Source: a virus
DNA: 38,914 bases
Virus record (IMG/VR): IMGVR_UViG_3300025810_002202
Span: 1-38,914 of that record
Reading direction: 5' to 3' (one strand)
This document shows positions 11,301 through 18,922 of the stretch, piece by piece. Position 1 is the stretch's first letter. Each line of letters begins with the position of its first letter. The position numbers and the translations under genes are program-made. Under the pieces are notes generated by a model, which was given only the letters and a program-made list of their open reading frames with translations, was not told the DNA's origin and ran no database searches.

Positions 11301-14300
11301 GTAACAAGCGAAGTATTCCAACTAGTGATATTTTGGTTAAATGAACCAAGGCCATTAAAGGCGTTTTTCATATTAAGCAAAGAAGCAAATTCCCAATTCT
11401 CTATAACCGGAATCATTTCGCTGCCTGAAAACATCTCTTCAATGCTTTTCACCGAAGCTAAATTCCAGTCGTTCCAATAACTGTGATTTTGGAATGTAGC
11501 AGTTATTGGAGCAGACAAAGAAGTGTTGAGAAGAATTTTTGAAATATCAGTCGCAGCCGACATGTCCCAAGAGCCCATATCGATAATGATTTGGCCATTG
11601 TCGATTTCTACATTCGAAAAGAAACCACTGAAAAGTTTAATATTTTCTCCGCCAGAAACAAACCCAACATTAGGCAAGAAGAAAGTGTTATTTATAGATG
11701 AAGGTCCTTTTAGATTTAAAGTTGTCGTTAGGTCAAACTCGACACCAATGTTATTGACGCTGATCCCTTTGGACCATTCAGGACTTGATGGGTTAGAAGC
11801 AACACTTGTTGGATAAAGAGTTGATTCAGCAATCTTATTCCACTTTGGATAACCAGCCAAATTCGATCCAGTAGCAAACTCAGTAGGAGTAGATGCGATT
11901 ATGTAGAACACCCAGCCTTTCAAGTCTTGATTGAAACTAGAGCACCCTTTAAACATTCTATCAGCAGCGGTTACATATTTTAAGCTGCTTCTTTTCCACA
12001 GTTTAATATCTGGATCATTAAAAGATGTGTTGTCTTGAAACATTCCAGTGAAATTTGTAATTGGCTTTTCAAATGTGTATATGCCTTTATTCGGTACAAA
12101 TTCATAAGTATCTGGAGCCAGGTTTGTTCTCCAAGTTACATTAGTTGGATCAGTCGCAGAATTAGACAATGGGTAAAAATACGGCTTAGTAAGTAATTCT
12201 GGGTTGTGACTGACATCACTCGCGGATAGTAACCCAGTTGTAGACCATCCACTCCCAAGGTAGCCGGCGTAATATCCAATGTCTGATATAACCTGAACAT
12301 GCAAGTCTGCGGCCGCACCGGAGTAAACAACTCCCTTAAACGGCTTAAGTAGCATATTTGAAAGATTTGCGTATTTAGAAGTAAATCCATCTGCGTATAC
12401 TGCTGGATCTGTAATATCACCGTCTAACACGAGCGCGGATGGCCTCGAGTTCCTCGTCGCTGCGTTCGAGCCTGTGAGGAGATTCGATAAATCCCATTTG
12501 TCTATAGCGCGATTCATATGAAAAAATGCTTTTTCTATTGACAAAACATTTGACATGTCCCAATGGTTAATTTGTGGGCCGATTTTAGGGGGAAGACCGT
12601 CGCTACCATAATTGACTCCGTTAAAGTAGCCTGCGGGGTCGCTGCCGCTGTCACCTTGCCAAGCCCCCAAACCAGCGCCCGCGTTCCACCCACTAGAACC
12701 GTCGGGGAAACCATCGGTGCCCCTGGTAGGAGCAAACCGGGTAAAATTCTTAGCGTTAGAGGAAACGTTCCAGGCAGATCCTCCGATTGATGTATCATCT
12801 CCAAAGGTTGTGATGTATGTATTGAAAAGGAATTTAGCAAAAGTGACTCCGCTGCTAACATCCCAGCCTCCAATATTCCATTTCCAGCTTCCGGCTGGAT
12901 TACTGCGGGCGCCGTACATAAACCCGAACATGGTCTCAAAATTCTGCACATTTGATGTGTCCCAGCCAGAAAGATCTGTGTCAATGTATCGGCTATATTT
13001 AAACATTTCGGACATAGTTGTAGCTGAACTCGTGTCCCAATTTCCAAAATCATTTGTTGGATCGGCCGTCGAATTAGAAAGAGTTTCCCAATGGGCTTGA
13101 TAAAAACATGCGCTGAAATTTCTTACATTTGAAGTATTAAGACTTCCTATATTGGTAAGCATTCCGTCACCGCAAGAGCCAAACATCATGTACATGTCTC
13201 TGCAACCTGACGTATCTATTATCTGCGTAATATCAAATGGAGCGGTTGGTGGAAGGCCGGCATTTCCATCGGCTCCAAATCTAACAAAAGCTCTAGAAAA
13301 TGAACGTATGTGAGAAGTATCTTGAAGCGTAAGATCTTCGATTGTCCAAGAAGTTGTATCAGAGCTGCCGCTATACCACAAAAACCTATTCATAGTTTTT
13401 AAATTTGACAGATCAAATGTTGGCCATGTAGTAGGCCTGCCTTTGGCACGGGCGTGACCCCAGTTCCCGTATAAGTTGGGAGTATCGCTTGCAAAATTGT
13501 ATACATTACTGAGATCATTCCAAGGGAAAAGATTATGCAGATTTCCGTCACCCCATTGAATGCATTTGATAACGTTGGGGCCGGTCTCTGCACCGCCGGC
13601 ACCATAATCGTTCCAAGGATTAAATGTGGCATTTTTGAAATAAAATTTAGCTTGCCAAGGCCCGTCCCCAACAAATGTATGTTTAATCCCCCCAACAATA
13701 AGGTACCCCTCATCATCATGATATGTTGGAGCATACTTTTCAATAGGTGATCCATCACCCCAATCAATGTATGCTTCGAAATCGTCGAGATCTGTCGAGA
13801 GGTTGTTCCAAGGAATAAGTTGAGCCGAAAAGGTGCGATGACTTGGTGCAAACTCTAATATCATTGGTCTTTGTGACATCAAGTCAGGCGCTGGACCTGA
13901 ATCTAAGGTTACCTGATCGGTAATGTCTTCATACATGTAGGTTAGGCCGTTGCCGCCTCCACCAATTTGATACCCATTCCAATGAAGAAATCTAAACTTA
14001 TACACTTTCCCAGAAAAAAGCGATCTTGCTAAGATCCACTCTTTTTCAAACCCTATATGACCTTCAGACGCGCCGTGGGCTGCCCCTGGGTTATAATCAT
14101 TGCCGGGAATATACTTATTACTCCAAAACGTAGGAAACCAAGTGTCCCACGATCTTTCGTTGTATGGCAAATCTTCTTCATTAGAGACCCATTTACTCCA
14201 CACTAATCCTAGTGCAGGGGTCGCCGTCTCGCGCGAGTAATCGTCGTCCCAGTCATAGCCATAGCCTTGATAAGTATCTGTATTCTCGTAATAGTTTTTC

Positions 14301-15493
14301 GCAGCATTAAGTAACGCCCCATACTCCGAAGCTGATCTTACTAACACGATGTCAGGTTCAAGATGGGCTTCTACGAGTGGGCCCTCCAGCCGTTGTCTAA
14401 CTAAAGTTCCGGTGGGCCACTCCGCCTTGGCCGCTTCAATGTCAGGAGCTATAAAAGTGGAATTCCTGTTGGAATTACTGTGATAAGTATAGTATACTTC
14501 GCCTGCGCCGAACCATTGTTCCCAGTAAGGTTCATTATTTGATTCTAAGGCACAGCCATCAATGTCTGGTGCCCAAAGGTCTGGATCATAATCACTACGG
14601 AAACTTCCATCGCCAGAACCCTCAACATAACCATACGCTATTCTGTTAAGAAGATCCGGTTGATCGTCATATTCACCTTTGGTAAAATTATAAGGATAAG
14701 GTGTATAGTACTCATCATTGTTGTTATGATATGAATATCTAGTTAATGCTTTGCAATGAGCAGTGACATCCCATTTTGTTAAATCTTGGTTGAACGTGAT
14801 TGCGCCCCAAAACATCCAATCAAATTGTATGCAATTAGAAACATTCCAGTCGCCAATATATTGATTAAATAATACGTGACTTTTAAACATGGCAAACATA
14901 CTAACAACACTAGATGTATCCCAAAGACCTATGTCTGGATCATTAAAAGAACTTAGTGCCTGCGATTCATCGGGTGACTCCATAGCAAACATGTAGTCCA
15001 TATTAACTATGGGTAATAACGTATAGATACCATCATTAGGAACAAACTCGTAACCACCGTTAGGGGCAGAGTTTTCTCTCCAATAGGGGTTTGTAGGGTC
15101 TATCGGTGAGTTTCTTAGAGGGTAGTAGTATCTGTTGACTGCTGGAATATATTCAGACTTTTCTTCTGGGTCTATAGAGTCAAGAGGTGTATTAATAATA
15201 AACTTGATAGGGGGCTTTTCTTTAATAGTAGTACTAAAATTTAATTCTGATAAGTCACTATTAAAAGATGTTGCGTTAAAAAACATTTCATCCATGTTGA
15301 TTACGTTAGATACATTCCAAGATGCAATAGACTGATCGAACGTTGGATTGTTTTTAAACATTTTTTCCATATTAGTACAACTGGAAGTATCCCAACTACT
15401 AATATCTTCGTTCATAGTACAATTTTCAAACATGCCAGACATGTCTGTCACATTGGACATGTCCCACTTAGAAATATCTACTAAAACAGCCAT
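2330..15493 (-). CDS. Giant BspA/DUF285-repeat adhesin-like virion protein
   Basis: This is a 4387-residue protein built mainly of about 90 BspA-type surface repeats, 25 residues long, with a core like [20 protein letters not shown]. The family is best known from bacterial surface adhesins and lipoproteins. Other regions, in N-to-C order: an unrecognised segment (about 13900-14600), a PKD-like domain with IDWGDGSP (near 13750), and a Gly-rich hinge (8880-8950). After these come a MAM-like jelly-roll region (about 6330-6875), a cupredoxin-like domain (about 3430-3755) and a C-terminal LamG-like domain (2333 to about 3075). No signal peptide or membrane segment is evident. The gene begins at ATG 15493, six bases after the gp15 stop and in the same reading frame, so coupled translation is likely. 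By position and content it is probably a neck- or tail-attached fibre or decoration; this role is inferred. A bacterial surface role in lysogeny is unlikely because no lysogeny genes are present. Confidence 0.8.
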   Translation of the reverse strand: MAVLVDISKWDMSNVTDMSGMFENCTMNEDISSWDTSSCTNMEKMFKNNPTFDQSIASWNVSNVINMDEMFFNATSFNSDLSELNFSTTIKEKPPIKFIINTPLDSIDPEEKSEYIPAVNRYYYPLRNSPIDPTNPYWRENSAPNGGYEFVPNDGIYTLLPIVNMDYMFAMESPDESQALSSFNDPDIGLWDTSSVVSMFAMFKSHVLFNQYIGDWNVSNCIQFDWMFWGAITFNQDLTKWDVTAHCKALTRYSYHNNNDEYYTPYPYNFTKGEYDDQPDLLNRIAYGYVEGSGDGSFRSDYDPDLWAPDIDGCALESNNEPYWEQWFGAGEVYYTYHSNSNRNSTFIAPDIEAAKAEWPTGTLVRQRLEGPLVEAHLEPDIVLVRSASEYGALLNAAKNYYENTDTYQGYGYDWDDDYSRETATPALGLVWSKWVSNEEDLPYNERSWDTWFPTFWSNKYIPGNDYNPGAAHGASEGHIGFEKEWILARSLFSGKVYKFRFLHWNGYQIGGGGNGLTYMYEDITDQVTLDSGPAPDLMSQRPMILEFAPSHRTFSAQLIPWNNLSTDLDDFEAYIDWGDGSPIEKYAPTYHDDEGYLIVGGIKHTFVGDGPWQAKFYFKNATFNPWNDYGAGGAETGPNVIKCIQWGDGNLHNLFPWNDLSNVYNFASDTPNLYGNWGHARAKGRPTTWPTFDLSNLKTMNRFLWYSGSSDTTSWTIEDLTLQDTSHIRSFSRAFVRFGADGNAGLPPTAPFDITQIIDTSGCRDMYMMFGSCGDGMLTNIGSLNTSNVRNFSACFYQAHWETLSNSTADPTNDFGNWDTSSATTMSEMFKYSRYIDTDLSGWDTSNVQNFETMFGFMYGARSNPAGSWKWNIGGWDVSSGVTFAKFLFNTYITTFGDDTSIGGSAWNVSSNAKNFTRFAPTRGTDGFPDGSSGWNAGAGLGAWQGDSGSDPAGYFNGVNYGSDGLPPKIGPQINHWDMSNVLSIEKAFFHMNRAIDKWDLSNLLTGSNAATRNSRPSALVLDGDITDPAVYADGFTSKYANLSNMLLKPFKGVVYSGAAADLHVQVISDIGYYAGYLGSGWSTTGLLSASDVSHNPELLTKPYFYPLSNSATDPTNVTWRTNLAPDTYEFVPNKGIYTFEKPITNFTGMFQDNTSFNDPDIKLWKRSSLKYVTAADRMFKGCSSFNQDLKGWVFYIIASTPTEFATGSNLAGYPKWNKIAESTLYPTSVASNPSSPEWSKGISVNNIGVEFDLTTTLNLKGPSSINNTFFLPNVGFVSGGENIKLFSGFFSNVEIDNGQIIIDMGSWDMSAATDISKILLNTSLSAPITATFQNHSYWNDWNLASVKSIEEMFSGSEMIPVIENWEFASLLNMKNAFNGLGSFNQNITSWNTSLVTNMEGTFKNATTFNQDISSWDVSSVTDMTSLFEGAAAFNQDIGSWNTSSVTNMTSMLRNATAFNQNLNNWDAFAILVEPTNFVGGTSASFPEGNKPRWGQRNGYFYPLSNSATDPTSQTWRDNYAPAGYTFTPNVGISATEHFTDFTSMFEGSSTFNDPDVATWMTYQPNGFSKNVLAADDMFKNATAFDQDLSSWTFYFIDNKPADFELNSGITSEKLPGFLSPNGKVLWRMRTWAEHADGATTRNYAGTPYEFIPYVGYLFSTPPTNVKNFLGSDSSNYNIFPGTGDALIYQAADIATWDTSSVTNMSGMFTYSNFSAFKTPIGSWDVSNVTDMSEMFKYTHGDGNTGYNPPLNQLIDNWDVSSVTNMREMFFGTSYFDEDISSWDVSSVTNMSNMFRSANVFNQDITSWDVSSVTDMSYMFTNATAFNQDISSWNTSSVTRMDYMFYNVNAFNQPIGSWDTSSVTTMHSMFYSTDAFNQDISSWDVSSVTDMRFMFSYAQAFNQDISSWDTSSVTTMRSMFSGGVFNQDIGSWDVSSVTDMEYMFSGATAFNNGGVALSGNFASTMTSVTNMYSMFRNADAFNQDISSWNTSSVTRMDYMFYDASAFNQPIGSWDVSNVTNMSYMFYSTDAFNQDISSWDVSSVTNMYSMFFNATAFNQDIGSWDVSNVTDLRYMFRNADAFNQDLSGWNVTNIAQAPFYFDFGADAWILPNSRPIWGAPVAWISTAFKLVYTSPLLTSDPTSTLWRTYHAPSGYEFFPGYGLAGDSPFDDFSYMFSIDPTGTGTPAGGGGGMGTGGGGGGGSSNPAGQDAIPFDHVNSEVAAWDLSNITSTRKMFYGQDSSTNASLNSWDVSNVTDMSGMFAESSINTHIYDWDVSNVTNMNNMFKNNTSFNKFIGTWNVAHILSEPNGFGAPSLPSGFRPNWGTTPTVINYETSPYKYPLAAATDPTTSGWRDLYAPTGYTYYPNQGIGAFDPITSGEAMLAGPFTSQGYPDSDFVGIGSWDTSTFTDMSYMLQFQNYFNQDIGSWDTSNVTNMQQMFLGGGGLPVSQFNQDISSWDVSSVTNMDRMFGLCRTFNQPIGSWDVSNVTDMSDMFEYASAFNQDISSWDVSSVTNMEEMFDGASVFNNGGVPLTWTTGTGTSNVIDMSGMFSWAQAFNQDISSWDVSSVINMSYMFVNATSFDQDLRSWNVLAASVALGNSTPPTSFDVNTNANWTTAEKPQWGTDGTLFYPLTGETTDPTNITWRSTYAPASYSYDLTPGAEGIRTKYSDLITNMEGMFAGSNINNADIATWDVSAVTNMNNMFNGATAFNQDISSWDTAGLVTPAGTAPTDFNTGGILTNDYLPYWGLPSNFVRYPLVGVSTDPTSADWQTANVGKYTYYTEAGREGIMWTADNVGITNMDDMFTGTTFDTDISTWPIGTVNSMNRMFKDNVTFNQDISGWNTNLNVVDVNAIDFDLNTNPLWLESSKPTFPPYVKKESGFYQDLLNIPAQNSNAWTQYTVDLSDYKFVDIQLVFEYTKVADGFTGDIQIDNIQIGTTTYSFESDGEGFETNTSLSGNGVDYQAATFSPVAGALTGAWGRDSSGTASSNTGRTDAADGSYYLYVETSSVGQNTGNRTYLRSPTIYNTADTLTFYLAQYGATVGSLDVHIEVSVPLTFSERPYTYALTSETDPTSASWTTKPAGYIYYPGEGIGADAPITNMYEMFHNNATFNDDISSWDVSSVTDMRNMFLNADAFNQDISSWDVSNVTRMDAMFQSALAFNQPIGSWDVSSVTSMTAMFYEANSFNQNLSSWILSSIIPDHGGLTQMFGENTAFNNGGVPLTWNTTGVTNMDEMFAYGAIFNQDISSWDTSSVTTMVYMFNEAATFNQDISSWDVSSVTNMYGMFGSASAFNQDISSWQVGNVTDMRDMFNNATAFNQDLSDWNVLAASVALGNSTPPTGFDTGATAWVLPRPVWGTQGPFSARAYTYALTSTTDPTSANWTTKPAGYFYYPGEGIAADAPITNMANMFRNTLFNEDISSWDVSSVTNMQYMFYLATSFNQDISSWDVSSVTDMQYMFYQAYVFNQPIGSWDVSNVTTMTNMLRNADAFNQDISSWDVSSVTNMSYMFYDADIFNNGGVPLTWAAGTGTANVTNMDRMFYNAIVFNQDISSWNVSNVINMAYMFRGANIFNQPIGSWDVSSVTTMQHMFNAATTFNQPIGSWDVSSVTNMQSMFENATSFNQPIGSWDVSSVTNMSYMFYNTNAFNQPIGSWDTSSVTTMVYMFNNADLFNQDLSGWDTSSVTSMWAMFGNAYAFNNGGVPLTWNTSSVTNMRSMFYYASAFNQDISSWDVSSVTDMNNMFNNADAFNQDISSWDTSSVTNMNGMFRNSNAFNQDISSWDVSSVIDMSSMFKDTISFNNGGAPLTWNFITNNNVQVRMNSMFETAIAFNQDISSWNVSRVTDMRKMFRYATAFNQDISSWDMSSVTNTTEMFNNADAFNQDISSWDVSSVTSMSQMFWAADAFNNGYGNIPDPYTFSITASGNLNYIFADDAQGGTNVDDPTLTLTRGHTYVFSNTSGAHPFQIQTDTSGTAYNDGVTDNNTIGDVTFVVPLTAPNTLYYQCTLHPDMLGTINIIDEPTRPLTWNTSSVTTMRSMFSGATAFNQDISSWDVSNVTDMQYMFNNADAFNEDISSWDVSSVTNMYGMFFDAAVFNQDLSGWNVLTITSAPTNFDTSASVWVLPRPSWGTIGTVPLTHQPGTDPFWDKVISLIKVYNNNVHDLAPNGNSFVNYVTTAPTIATSDSLFGDDVISPLGGMWKRIENIPGAITVEAWIKLASLDLQHMFGTGVYEFPGAWPAGSLRTDRYKGGNVSLSASGLSVTNDGSGNSYTVSIPTNQWFHIAVQFDASRTDFWIDGVWKGWRDLSTTTTGFKFIGGINIFARGLQPTDAYTGPTSFIGSYEWNAGDLAHSVRITKGHRYTSSNDFTPIEFIEGPGLNTTPPVNPYV
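5270..5383 (-). repeat. Long near-identical direct repeat, copy 1
   Basis: This 114-base segment closely matches 6185-6298 at the same length, with only scattered substitutions. It encodes the linker that opens a super-module ([13 protein letters not shown], then [12 protein letters not shown]). Confidence 0.85.
5472..5519 (-). repeat. 48-base exact direct repeat, copy 1
   Basis: Identical over 48 bases to 7683-7730. It encodes part of the module-closing block [15 protein letters not shown]. Confidence 0.9.
6185..6298 (-). repeat. Long near-identical direct repeat, copy 2
   Basis: Second copy of the 114-base linker unit at 5270-5383, encoding [13 protein letters not shown] and [12 protein letters not shown]. 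Confidence 0.85.
7683..7730 (-). repeat. 48-base exact direct repeat, copy 2
   Basis: Identical to 5472-5519, located at the end of another super-module of the same gene. Confidence 0.9.
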
Positions 15494-15499
15494 TTAATT

Positions 15500-16777
15500 T
15501 TACCCCGTGTTCTTAAACATATCTGTTGTATTAGTTACATTTGAAAGATCCCATTCGCCTAAGTTTGAATTGGCTCCAGTAAATGATGTACAATCTTCAA
15601 ACATTGAAGCAGTAGAAGCACCAGGTTGAAATAATGGATAATCTGGCGCAGTAAAGGTAATGAGATTTTCGTTTCCTTTGAACATGCTTTCAGCAGTAAT
15701 AAAAGTGTTTGTTCCCCATCGTTTAATATCGACAACACTATCATCAAACCTAATTTGGCCGTCTACAAACTTAATCTTAACATCATAAGTTCCTGAGTTT
15801 GTATAAACATGGGATATACTAGTATTAGATACTCCGTCAGCAAGTTCTGTTAATTCGTTTGTTCCATCCCCCCAATCAACTGTAAAATACGTACCACTAT
15901 TATCTACATTAATTGTTGCAGTGTTTGATGTCATTAAAGATTGATTGAGTGTTACTACCATTTCTTGTGCACTCGGTTGTTCAATATTTTTGATAATACC
16001 ATAATCATCGTCATACTCTATATTGTTATAAGGAATTGTTTCTGATAATAAATCGGTTGGTTGCCCTTCTGATGTTAATCCGGGTTGAATTGAAATGTTT
16101 TCTTCGAATTCTGTATTTAATTCTGTGTTTGTAGCGAGATTTGTATCGACAAATTTGATAACTTTCTTTTCTCTTTCCGGTCCAAAAAACCAACCTTTCA
16201 TTTCAAATTCAAGAGTCCACATAATTGCTTGGCGTTCTTCAAAACTGCCTTCGTAAATTTCTTCAGATGAAACACTATTCAATATTAAAGGAATATCAAG
16301 TGGATCCATTCCCGGGATAAGTGTTATCGTGTTGGTCATGTCGGGCTGGAAAAACGGTACAATTTGTTCTACTAATTGAATAGCGTCTTCATTATATTTT
16401 GACATAATATAAAGACTAAAGTTAAAATTGTATGGTGCACCAGCGTATAAGAAATTACGAGAACCGGTATCAGGGTCTGCAGCTATTTTTCTTATTTTTC
16501 TCGTTGGTGAAATTTTTCTTGTAGAATCATATGTAATATTATTAATTTCGAACGACATTCGCGGAAGAGTAATAGCAGCCTTACGATCTATGTTTGGATC
16601 TTGAACTACACGAGCTAGAACTTTTTGATAAGGTGCATACGAAATAGGTACTATGAAATCGTGAACTACATTACCACCAGAGTCTGTTCTACATACTTTT
16701 AATTGATTAAAGTACGTACCAAAAAGGGCAACGTATTTTCTTGTTGATTGATTGTAAAAATAATTAGCTATAGCCAT
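15500..16777 (-). CDS. 15: gp15-like tail terminator with PKD and BspA-repeat extension
   Basis: This homologue of T4 gp15 is expected to cap and stabilise the tail tube and sheath at the neck as a hexameric ring. The first roughly 260 of its 425 residues look like the family: MAIANYFYNQSTRKYVALFG, then DFIVPISYAPYQKVLARVVQDP, LPRMSFEI, NFSLYIMSKYNEDAIQLVEQI and a TLEFEMKGWFFGP segment. T4 gp15 has 272 residues, so about 150 are extra. The extension has a PKD-like domain with DWGDGT (near 15870) and HVYTNSGTYDVKI. BspA-type units follow (FITAESMFKG, TASMFEDC, LGEWDLSNVT) and end MFKNTG. The start ATG is preceded by AGGA at good spacing, just after the gp14 stop. The gene ends in TAA-AAT-TAA directly before, and in frame with, the giant repeat gene. 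Confidence 0.85.
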   Translation of the reverse strand: MAIANYFYNQSTRKYVALFGTYFNQLKVCRTDSGGNVVHDFIVPISYAPYQKVLARVVQDPNIDRKAAITLPRMSFEINNITYDSTRKISPTRKIRKIAADPDTGSRNFLYAGAPYNFNFSLYIMSKYNEDAIQLVEQIVPFFQPDMTNTITLIPGMDPLDIPLILNSVSSEEIYEGSFEERQAIMWTLEFEMKGWFFGPEREKKVIKFVDTNLATNTELNTEFEENISIQPGLTSEGQPTDLLSETIPYNNIEYDDDYGIIKNIEQPSAQEMVVTLNQSLMTSNTATINVDNSGTYFTVDWGDGTNELTELADGVSNTSISHVYTNSGTYDVKIKFVDGQIRFDDSVVDIKRWGTNTFITAESMFKGNENLITFTAPDYPLFQPGASTASMFEDCTSFTGANSNLGEWDLSNVTNTTDMFKNTG

Positions 16778-16785
16778 GTTAAATC

Positions 16786-17484
16786 CTAATTATTATCTGG
16801 TATGCTAATTTGCTCGCTGAAAGGATCGATTTCAGTAAAATCGAGAATACCATCAGCCGTTTGTTCAAAGTCTAAGTTTTGAGAATATACGTCAGTTGTT
16901 GCTAAACTTTCAAGAGTACTAACAACATCATTATTAGCGCTATTGGCTGTAGTATAATTTTTCCAATAATAATTATCAATGTTTTCGCGACCAGTTTGGA
17001 ATCTTTCGTTTGAATATTCCATTAATTCACATCTCAAATCAAATACTTGAAGATCACCGGTTTGATAAAAAACTGATTCGTGCTCTACAAATTTAATCTC
17101 AAACATTTTATCATTAAGAGGGAAGTAAATCAAATCACCTTCAAACGGCCGAGTATGGTTTGACTTTTCTTTTGTAACGTATCTTTCAAATGTTCTACGT
17201 GCAACAGTGAAAGTAATTTGATCTCTAATTTGTAGTCCAAAACGAGATAGAAAATCACCTTCGCCTTCGAATCCATCTACATTCTTAATATACGTTTCAA
17301 ATTCAAAAGTTTGATCAAAGATTGGAGTATCGGTTTCATTGAAAATACTATCAACGCCGACATTAGAACGAGTAATGTAAATAACATCGATGCCATACAT
17401 TTTAATAGATTCAATTACAAGATCATCTATAAGATTTTGCTCGTAAAAGTTATCGTAATTTCTAAAATATGGATTGGTTGGCAT
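16786..17484 (-). CDS. 14: Neck protein, T4 gp14-like
   Basis: This 232-residue homologue of the T4 gp14 neck protein (256 residues in T4) helps join the filled head to the tail. Diagnostic stretches include NPYFRNYDNFYEQNLIDDLV at the N-terminus, then KMYGIDVIYITR, FGLQIRDQITFTVARRTFER and GDLIYFPLNDKMFEIKFVEH with the following ESVFYQTG. The C-terminal 60 residues are acidic and low in complexity. It sits five bases after gp13 and eight bases before gp15, and GGATAAG precedes the ATG. The gene order gp13-gp14-gp15 matches T4. Confidence 0.87.
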   Translation of the reverse strand: MPTNPYFRNYDNFYEQNLIDDLVIESIKMYGIDVIYITRSNVGVDSIFNETDTPIFDQTFEFETYIKNVDGFEGEGDFLSRFGLQIRDQITFTVARRTFERYVTKEKSNHTRPFEGDLIYFPLNDKMFEIKFVEHESVFYQTGDLQVFDLRCELMEYSNERFQTGRENIDNYYWKNYTTANSANNDVVSTLESLATTDVYSQNLDFEQTADGILDFTEIDPFSEQISIPDNN

Positions 17485-17489
17485 GATGC

Positions 17490-18233
17490 TTATCCAATAA
17501 AGTTATATGTGAGTGGTTGAAGATTTTGTACCGCTTCTTCTTCCATTGCTCTTCTTTCTTCACGAGCCTCGCTAAGTATTTGTTCTCCATTGAATGATAC
17601 ACCACCAACGAGCTGCATGCCTGTAAACTTGGTTAAATTTGCGCCCCATTGTTCTTTCACGAGCATAGCTGCATAATTTTGTAGCCACCTATCTGTCCAC
17701 ACTTCACTAAAAACAGACGGATCAAGAATGTCATATGCTTCAACAATTACCCAAGTATCTACCGCAAGATTACTCGAAGTCGTATCAATGTGCAATCGAT
17801 TAGCATGCCTATTATATCTTATATGTTGTTTACCTACAAGAACTTCTTGCATCATTTCAATATGCTGCATAGTCATATAATAATGCTGCATATTATAACC
17901 GGTCAAATCTGTAAGGTTATTTAAAATGAATTGATAGTTTACATTAAACATTCCAGCGCCGATTGACGTTGAAGATCTAATATTAAAAATACCAGAAATT
18001 CCAAGAATATCAGTCGGTAATTGAATATATCCATTTGATATATCATCTTCGGTAATTTGATGTTTGAGATAAATTAATTGACTACCATTATAGTGATATT
18101 CTCTCCAAAAAGAAACCGCTTCATCAATACGATCATCTACTTGTTCATCGGCAACATTAATTTCAATTACTGGAGAGCCGAGTTTTCTTAAAATAAAATC
18201 TTTGAATTCTGCTCTTGTCGTCGGCTGAGCCAT
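17490..18233 (-). CDS. 13: Neck protein, T4 gp13-like
   Basis: This 247-residue homologue of T4 gp13 forms the neck with gp14 at the portal side of the head (309 residues in T4, so somewhat short, as in marine relatives). Recognisable features are the N-terminus AQPTTRAEFKDFILRKLGSP, then EINVADEQVDDRIDEAVSFW and YLKHQITEDDISNGYIQLP. A central block runs ISGIFNIRSS, and WLQNYAAMLVKEQWGANLTKF with GEQILSEA follows near the end. AGGAAAG lies four bases before the ATG. A TATAAATA late promoter precedes it, making it the first gene of a neck operon. Confidence 0.87.
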   Translation of the reverse strand: MAQPTTRAEFKDFILRKLGSPVIEINVADEQVDDRIDEAVSFWREYHYNGSQLIYLKHQITEDDISNGYIQLPTDILGISGIFNIRSSTSIGAGMFNVNYQFILNNLTDLTGYNMQHYYMTMQHIEMMQEVLVGKQHIRYNRHANRLHIDTTSSNLAVDTWVIVEAYDILDPSVFSEVWTDRWLQNYAAMLVKEQWGANLTKFTGMQLVGGVSFNGEQILSEAREERRAMEEEAVQNLQPLTYNFIG

Positions 18234-18266
18234 AGCACTTTCCTGATAAGCTATTATTGTTTGTTA

Positions 18267-18274
18267 TATTTATA
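18267..18274 (-). promoter_or_regulatory. T4-type late promoter before gp13
   Basis: An exact TATAAATA on the minus strand in the 53-base gap upstream of gp13, about 34 bases before the ATG. The spacing allows a short leader carrying the AGGAAAG ribosome-binding site. Late neck genes are expected to use such promoters. Confidence 0.7.
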
Positions 18275-18286
18275 CCTTACTTTATT

Positions 18287-18883
18287 CTAGAAAAAAAATC
18301 CGTCCACGAAGTCCCATTGCGGCGCACTTCTTGTAACTATTCCGTTTGCTATGAAACTAGTTTCTTCTGCATCAGTTCCTGGGATTAATCTAGAATTTTC
18401 CGGATGTCTTTCCATAGGACATAAAGCCAAAAATCTTTGAGTTTCTATAGAAACATCTTGAATTATTTGAGAAATCCTATAGCGTTTTTTTCGTGTATCG
18501 TCTAAGAAAAAACCGTCTGATTCTAAATTGTATTTACTAATAATGCTAGTTCCTAATGAAGAAGGATAAGAATCTTTCCAGCTCCGAACAAGAAAAGAAT
18601 CAATGCACTGCCACCCTTCTATTGTTAAAAATGCTTGATGTCTAGTAGTAGTAAGCAAATGACCATGATCATCAGTATGAATATGAAATACTTCAGCTGG
18701 ATTAGTATCTGTAGGTGTTGAGGTTTTTATTTGTCTAACAACGCTTTTTCTATAACCTTGAGCTAGTTTGCCGCTATAGATTTCATCGCCAACAACAATG
18801 TCTTCAATATTTTTTGAAGTTGTTCCATCTGATAATAGAATAGATGTTCCGGGTGCAAACGAAGCCCAATGATAAAATGTCAT
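18287..18883 (-). CDS. Hint (hedgehog/intein)-domain protein
   Basis: The 198 residues are almost entirely a Hint fold. Block A is SFAPGTSILLSDGT near residues 8-21, followed by NIEDIVVGDEIYSG. Block B is LLTTTRHQAFLTIEGW with the conserved T-x-x-H arrangement. Near the C-terminus are a Y-R-I block and FIANGIVTRS in the place of intein block G. Two key positions are unusual: the nucleophile usually Cys is Ser, and the terminal His-Asn pair is replaced by Thr-Arg, so full protein splicing looks impossible. Only seven residues precede the domain and about twelve hydrophobic ones (ending VDGFFF) follow. Hint domains elsewhere cleave or esterify their own N-terminal partner. It lies between the Calx-beta gene and gp13. 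Function unknown. Confidence 0.75.
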   Translation of the reverse strand: MTFYHWASFAPGTSILLSDGTTSKNIEDIVVGDEIYSGKLAQGYRKSVVRQIKTSTPTDTNPAEVFHIHTDDHGHLLTTTRHQAFLTIEGWQCIDSFLVRSWKDSYPSSLGTSIISKYNLESDGFFLDDTRKKRYRISQIIQDVSIETQRFLALCPMERHPENSRLIPGTDAEETSFIANGIVTRSAPQWDFVDGFFF

Positions 18884-18914
18884 ACTAAATATCCATTTTA
18901 CTCTTTATTTTTAT

Positions 18915-18922
18915 TATTTATT
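18915..18922 (-). promoter_or_regulatory. Weak late-promoter-like element before the Hint gene
   Basis: AATAAATA on the minus strand, one mismatch from the T4 late element, in the 37-base gap upstream of the Hint gene. The same variant occurs before the giant fibre gene, which modestly raises its plausibility. Confidence 0.3.

Larger units (their letters stand above)
3195..15493 (-). repeat. Array of about 90 BspA-type 75-bp coding repeats
   Basis: I counted about 90 units by the recurring VTNMxxMF or VTDMxxMF element followed by [14 protein letters not shown]. The usual period is 25 codons. Units in 3195-5280 and 9230-10420 are close to identical at DNA level, whereas those in about 10500-15493 are strongly diverged. 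About eleven linker blocks with a TDPTxxxW core, followed by APxGYxxxPxxGI, break the array into super-modules. Confidence 0.9.

Noticed and set aside
11680-11695. TATAAATA match inside the giant BspA gene
   Set aside because: It is far from any downstream gene start and such AT-only octamers are expected by chance a few times on each strand.
2330-15493. Diversity-generating retroelement acting on the giant adhesin
   Set aside because: No reverse transcriptase or template repeat is present in the window; variation is better explained by repeat recombination.
15480-15510. Frameshift between gp15 and the giant gene
   Set aside because: The two genes are in the same frame; the break is two in-frame TAA codons, so it is a stop-codon split rather than a frameshift.
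18287-18883. Functional intein
   Set aside because: It has almost no extein, no terminal His-Asn and no homing endonuclease region.
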